From the NCBI RefSeq assembly GCF_014646055.1, contig NZ_BMMS01000018.1, forward strand, positions 62,001-126,000: a stretch of DNA of 64,000 bases. The letters are read 5' to 3'. Below the pieces are notes generated by a model. It was given only the letters and a program-made list of their open reading frames with translations. It was not told the origin of the DNA and searched no databases. The stretch comes from Wenjunlia tyrosinilytica (GTDB lineage Bacteria > Actinomycetota > Actinomycetes > Streptomycetales > Streptomycetaceae). Within the stretch, counting starts at the first letter, position 1. Each line of letters opens with the position of its first letter. A program made the translations under genes and the position numbers. Positions 60,203 to 64,000 of the stretch are shown in pieces.

Positions 60203-63200
60203 GTGAACTCTTCGCAGGATTCCGACCTCGATCGTCGGCTCGCCAGAGACCCCGTAGCCATCGTCGGTCTGTCGGCCCTCTACCCCAACTCCCGCGATCT
60301 GCGTGAATTCTGGAGCAACGTCGTCGCGGCCGCCGACTGCATCGAGGACGTGCCCGCAACCCACTGGGATGTGGCCGAGCACTACGACCCCGACCCCGCA
60401 GCGCCGGACAAGACGTACTCCAGGCGCGGCGGCTTCATCCCGCCGGTCCCGTTCAACCCCCTGGAGTTCGGCCTCCCGCCGAACACCCTGGAGGTCACCG
60501 ACGTCCTCCAGCTCCTGAGCCTGGTCGTCGCCCGCGACCTGCTCAAGGACGCGCACGCCGACCAGTCCTGGTACGACCCGTCCCGCACTGGAGTGGTCCT
60601 CGGCGTCACCGGTGCCAACCAGCTCACCCAGCCGCTGTCCGCCCGCCTCCAGACCCCCGTGCTCAAGGAGGTCGTGCGCAGTTGCGGGCTGAGCGACCGC
60701 GACGCCGAGGAGATCGCCGAGAAGTTCAAGCTGGCCTTCGCCCCCTGGGAGGAGAACTCCTTCCCCGGAATGCTCGGCAACGTCGTCGCCGGGCGCATCG
60801 CCAACCGCCTCGACCTCGGCGGCACCAATATGACGATCGACGCCGCCTGCGCGAGCTCGCTCGCGGCGACGAAGACGGCCGTCAGCGAACTGCTCGAGGG
60901 CCGGGCGGACACCATGCTCGCCGGTGGCTGCGACGCCGAGAACACGATCTTCATGTACCTGTGCTTCTCCAAGACCCCGGCCTTCTCCAAGGCCGGCCGC
61001 ATCCGCCCGTTCGACAAGGACGCCGACGGCACACTCATCGGCGAGGGCATCGGCATGCTCGCGCTGCGCCGCCTCGCAGACGCCGAGCGCGACGGCAACC
61101 GCGTCTACGCGGTCATCCGGGGCATCGGCTCCTCCAGCGACGGCCGGTTCAAGTCCATCTACGCCCCCCGCAAGGAAGGGCAGATGGTCGCGCTGCGCCG
61201 CGCCTACGAGGACGCGGACTGCTCGCCCGAGACCGTCGAGCTGTTCGAGGCGCACGGCACCGGCACCGCGGTCGGCGACGCCACCGAGCTGTCCGCGCTG
61301 TCCGCCGTGGTCTCCGAGGCCACCGAGAGCAAGGGCTACGCGGCCGTCGGCAGCGTCAAGTCCCAGATAGGGCACACCAAGGCGGCCGCCGGAGCGGCAG
61401 GCATGATCAAGCTGGCGCTGGCCCTGCACCACAAGGTGCTGCCGCCCACGATCAACGTCGACGAGCCCAACCCCGCCGTGGACTTCGAGGACAGCCCGTT
61501 CTACGTCAACACCGTCAGCCGCCCGTGGATCCGTGACCCGCGGCGCCCCAGCAGGCGGGCCGCCATCTCCTCGTTCGGCTTCGGCGGCACCAACTTCCAC
61601 TTCGTGATGGAGGAGCACGGCGACGGCGACGACCTGAAGGTCATGTTCCCGGTCGCCAAGGTGCACCTGTGGCACGCCCCGGACACGGCCGGACTGGAAC
61701 GGGCTCTCGCCGAGGGGGCCGAGCCCACCGGGGGACCGGTCCCCGCCGGCCACGCCCGTGTCGCCTTCGTCGCCCGCACCGGGGCCGAGCTGGCCGGCTT
61801 GCGCGAACTCGCCCTGGGCGAACTGCGCTCCCGGCCCGACGCCCGCTCGTGGTCGCACCCCAAGGGCGTCCACTTCCGCCGTGACGCGGCCGAGACCGGC
61901 AAGGTCGCCGCGCTCTTCGCCGGGCAGGGCAGCCAGTACGTCAACCTCGGGCACACCGCCGTGCTCGGGGTGCCGCCGCTGCGTGCCGCCTTCGACCGGG
62001 CCAACCGGCACTTCGATGGGACGCTGCCGCTGTCCAGGGTCGCGTTCCCCCCGCCCGCCTTCGACGTCTCCGCCAAGGGCGCCCAGGAAGAGGCGCTGCG
62101 CCGCACCGACTACGCCCAGCCCGCCATCGGCGCCCTGTCGGCAGGCCAGTTCCGGTACTTGGAGGAGCTCGGCTTCAAGGCCGAGGGCTTCCTCGGACAC
62201 AGCTTCGGTGAACTCACCGCGCTGTGGGCCTCCGGAGCCCTCGACGACGACGCCTACTTCGCGCTCGCCCGCGCCCGAGGAGCGGCGATGGCGCCGCCCG
62301 CGAACGCGGGCTCGGGCCTCGACGCGGGCTCCGACTTCGACGCGGGCGCCATGGCCGCCGTCAGCGCGCCGGAGGAGAAGGTCGCCGAACTGCTCGCCGC
62401 CCACCCCGCCCTGGTGGTGTGCAACCGCAACGCCGCCGACCAGATCGTCGTCGGGGGCGCCACACAGGAGGTGGACCGGCTCGTCGCCGCGGCGAAGGAA
62501 GCCGGTGTCCGGGCCACCCGGCTGCCGGTCTCGGCCGCGTTCCACACCTCCTTCGTCGGGCACGCGGTGGAGGCGTTCCGCGCCCATGTGGAGGCCGCGC
62601 AGATCCGCGAGCCGCGAGGCACGGTGTACGCCAACACCCCCGGCGCGAGCTACGGCGCCGACGTGGAGGCCAACCGGCGCGTGATCACGGAGCAGCTGAT
62701 CAACCCGGTGCACTTCGCCGACCGTGTCGAGGAGATGTACGCGGCGGGCCACCGCACCTTCGTGGAATTCGGCCCCAAGGGCGTGCTCACCCAGCTGGTC
62801 CGCCGCATCCTCGGCGACCGCGAGCACACCGCCGTCCAGCTCGACGCCGGTCCCGACCGTGACGCCGACACCGCGCTGAAGCAGGCCGTGGCCCAGCTCG
62901 CGGTCCTCGGACTGCCGCTGGACACCGCGGACCGCTACACCGCACCGGTGCCGGAGGCCGCACCGGCCAAGGGGATGACGGTGATGCTCAACGGCATCAA
63001 CTACGTCTCCGAGCCGAGGAAGGCCGCGTACCGCGACGCCATTGAGAACGGCTACAAGGTCACCCTGCCCACCGCCCCCGTAGCCGCCCCCGCAGCCGCA
63101 GCCGCAGCCGCGCCCGCGCCGACCCCCGCAGCCGCTCCCGCACCCGCCCCGGCAGCGCCGCCGGAGCCCGTGGCGGCGCCCGTACTCGCGCCCGCCCCGG

Positions 63201-64000
63201 TGGCGCAGGAGCCCCCGGCCCCGGTGGCGGCCCCCGTGCCCGCCGCGCCGCCGACGCGACCCGTCCTGGAGACCACGGAGACCCCGTACATGGACAGCGA
63301 CCAGAACTCACCGCCACCGGCAGCGGGCGACACCCGCCTGACCGAGCTCGTGGCCGACCACCTCTCCCTGCACGACGACTACCTCAACGGCCAGCTGCGC
63401 AGCGCCGAACGCCTCGCCGGCCTGGTGGAGCGGGCCGCGGCCGAGGGACGCCTGGGCGAGGTCTTCGCCGGTGTCTCCGCGGTGAAGGAGCACGGCCTGG
63501 CCATCGGCCGCACCCACCTCAAGGCCAACGAGGTCCTGCGCGACCTCGCCGAACTGGAGCTGGGCCGCACCGGCCGCACCGCCGCGGCGGCGTCCCCGGC
63601 CGCGGCGCCTGCCGCTCCCGCCGCCCCGGCGGTGGCCCCGGCGGCTGCGCAGCCGCCCGCCGCACTCCCGGTCGCCCAGCCCGCCCCCGCGGCGCTGCCG
63701 CCCGCCCCGGTGGCCGAGACCCCGCCCGCCCCGGTGGCCGAGACCCCGCCCGCCCCGGTGGCCGAGATACCGGTGGCCCCGGCCCCCGCCCCGGTCGTGG
63801 AGACCCCGGCGCCCGCGGCCGTCGTGGAGGCGCCGAAGCCCACGCCCGTGGTCGAGACCCCGGCCCCCGCAGGAGTTTCCCCGGCGGCTGTGGAGCAGGC
63901 GTTGCTGGATGTGGTGGCGCAGAAGACGGGCTATCCGGCGGAGATGCTTGAGCTGGGTATGGATGTGGAGGCTGATCTGGGGATCGACTCGATCAAGCGG
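60203..64000 (+). CDS. PUFA-synthase-like iterative type I polyketide synthase (partial)
   Basis: 1266 codons are open to the window edge from GTG 60203. The ketosynthase has its active Cys216 in DAACASSL and His residues in EAHGTGT and GHTKAAAG. The acyltransferase has Ser667 in GHSFGE. A long Ala/Pro linker (about 955-1030) leads to a helical domain (about 1030-1125). A second Ala/Pro linker precedes the first ACP, with Ser1263 in GIDSIKR at the edge. KS-AT followed by ACPs in tandem is the PfaA layout. Further ACPs and a KR are expected downstream. The product is unknown. Confidence 0.92.
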   Translation, partial: MNSSQDSDLDRRLARDPVAIVGLSALYPNSRDLREFWSNVVAAADCIEDVPATHWDVAEHYDPDPAAPDKTYSRRGGFIPPVPFNPLEFGLPPNTLEVTDVLQLLSLVVARDLLKDAHADQSWYDPSRTGVVLGVTGANQLTQPLSARLQTPVLKEVVRSCGLSDRDAEEIAEKFKLAFAPWEENSFPGMLGNVVAGRIANRLDLGGTNMTIDAACASSLAATKTAVSELLEGRADTMLAGGCDAENTIFMYLCFSKTPAFSKAGRIRPFDKDADGTLIGEGIGMLALRRLADAERDGNRVYAVIRGIGSSSDGRFKSIYAPRKEGQMVALRRAYEDADCSPETVELFEAHGTGTAVGDATELSALSAVVSEATESKGYAAVGSVKSQIGHTKAAAGAAGMIKLALALHHKVLPPTINVDEPNPAVDFEDSPFYVNTVSRPWIRDPRRPSRRAAISSFGFGGTNFHFVMEEHGDGDDLKVMFPVAKVHLWHAPDTAGLERALAEGAEPTGGPVPAGHARVAFVARTGAELAGLRELALGELRSRPDARSWSHPKGVHFRRDAAETGKVAALFAGQGSQYVNLGHTAVLGVPPLRAAFDRANRHFDGTLPLSRVAFPPPAFDVSAKGAQEEALRRTDYAQPAIGALSAGQFRYLEELGFKAEGFLGHSFGELTALWASGALDDDAYFALARARGAAMAPPANAGSGLDAGSDFDAGAMAAVSAPEEKVAELLAAHPALVVCNRNAADQIVVGGATQEVDRLVAAAKEAGVRATRLPVSAAFHTSFVGHAVEAFRAHVEAAQIREPRGTVYANTPGASYGADVEANRRVITEQLINPVHFADRVEEMYAAGHRTFVEFGPKGVLTQLVRRILGDREHTAVQLDAGPDRDADTALKQAVAQLAVLGLPLDTADRYTAPVPEAAPAKGMTVMLNGINYVSEPRKAAYRDAIENGYKVTLPTAPVAAPAAAAAAAPAPTPAAAPAPAPAAPPEPVAAPVLAPAPVAQEPPAPVAAPVPAAPPTRPVLETTETPYMDSDQNSPPPAAGDTRLTELVADHLSLHDDYLNGQLRSAERLAGLVERAAAEGRLGEVFAGVSAVKEHGLAIGRTHLKANEVLRDLAELELGRTGRTAAAASPAAAPAAPAAPAVAPAAAQPPAALPVAQPAPAALPPAPVAETPPAPVAETPPAPVAEIPVAPAPAPVVETPAPAAVVEAPKPTPVVETPAPAGVSPAAVEQALLDVVAQKTGYPAEMLELGMDVEADLGIDSIKR

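Noticed and set aside
59870-62827. Open minus-strand frame of 985 codons
   Set aside because: Antisense to the thioesterase and the PUFA-like synthase, whose active sites are clear on the plus strand.
1-64000. tRNA, rRNA or insertion sequences
   Set aside because: No cloverleaf ending, rRNA signature, transposase motif or terminal inverted repeats were seen on reading either strand.

Overview
The window is very GC-rich, has short intergenic gaps, many GTG starts and strong GGAGG ribosome binding sites, and encodes gene families typical of Streptomyces (DUF2637, SAV_2336-type, FxSxx-COOH-type, LacI-controlled CUT1 sugar uptake). It is almost certainly a Streptomyces or close relative. No rRNA, tRNA, CRISPR array or insertion sequence was recognised.

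Bases 1-8.2 kb (minus strand) hold an assimilatory sulfur operon. It starts with a Cys-containing 27-aa leader peptide, then sulfite reductase (sir), a zinc-ribbon protein, APS reductase (cysH), APS kinase (cysC), ATP sulfurylase (cysD, cysN), and a sulfonate/nitrate-type ABC binding lipoprotein and ATPase that runs off the left edge. Bases 8.3-15 kb hold housekeeping genes: a GNAT, a PfkB sugar kinase, an AidB-like acyl-CoA dehydrogenase, a YihY/BrkB membrane protein and rsgA. Bases 15-21 kb hold a cellobiose/beta-glucoside module (binding protein, two permeases, GH1 beta-glucosidase and a LacI repressor), with matching operators in front of the uptake operon and of the repressor. Bases 21-27 kb carry DNA alkylation repair (an Ada/AlkA fusion and Ogt), then DUF456, DUF305 and DUF3105 proteins and a LuxR-type regulator.

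Bases 27-43 kb are the most interesting part. After a PP2C-like protein, PoxB and an anti-sigma-type ATPase there is an alpha/beta hydrolase, a VMAP protein, a MoxR AAA+ ATPase and a 1501-aa SAV_2336/vWA + NB-ARC + TPR protein. Facing them is an operon of a caspase-like protease, a 54-aa FxsA-like peptide and a HExxH peptide-modifying enzyme. The VMAP and the caspase carry alignable effector-associated domains, so they probably meet through homotypic contacts. Together they look like a vWA-MoxR-VMAP conflict system (NTP-dependent immunity or suicide) merged with an FxSxx-COOH-type peptide system. The FxsA-like peptide lacks the FxSxx end. Three genes of the block contain the rare TTA codon, so expression probably depends on the bldA tRNA. 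The 1501-aa gene also has a strong internal start downstream of its TTA.

Bases 43-50 kb hold a glutamate-cysteine-ligase-family enzyme, a His-rich CDF metal exporter, a DUF2637 protein and a helical protein. Bases 48-56 kb are a purine catabolism locus: a PucR regulator divergent from three-subunit xanthine dehydrogenase, a frameshifted remnant of an NCS2 purine permease, and an XdhC maturation factor. A 750-bp G-rich minisatellite separates this from the last block at 57-64 kb: a LuxR-type regulator, two small proteins, an ACP, a thioesterase and the start of a PUFA-synthase-like polyketide synthase (KS-AT-linker-ACP) that continues beyond the right edge. In-frame 15-bp tandem repeats recur in several unrelated genes.
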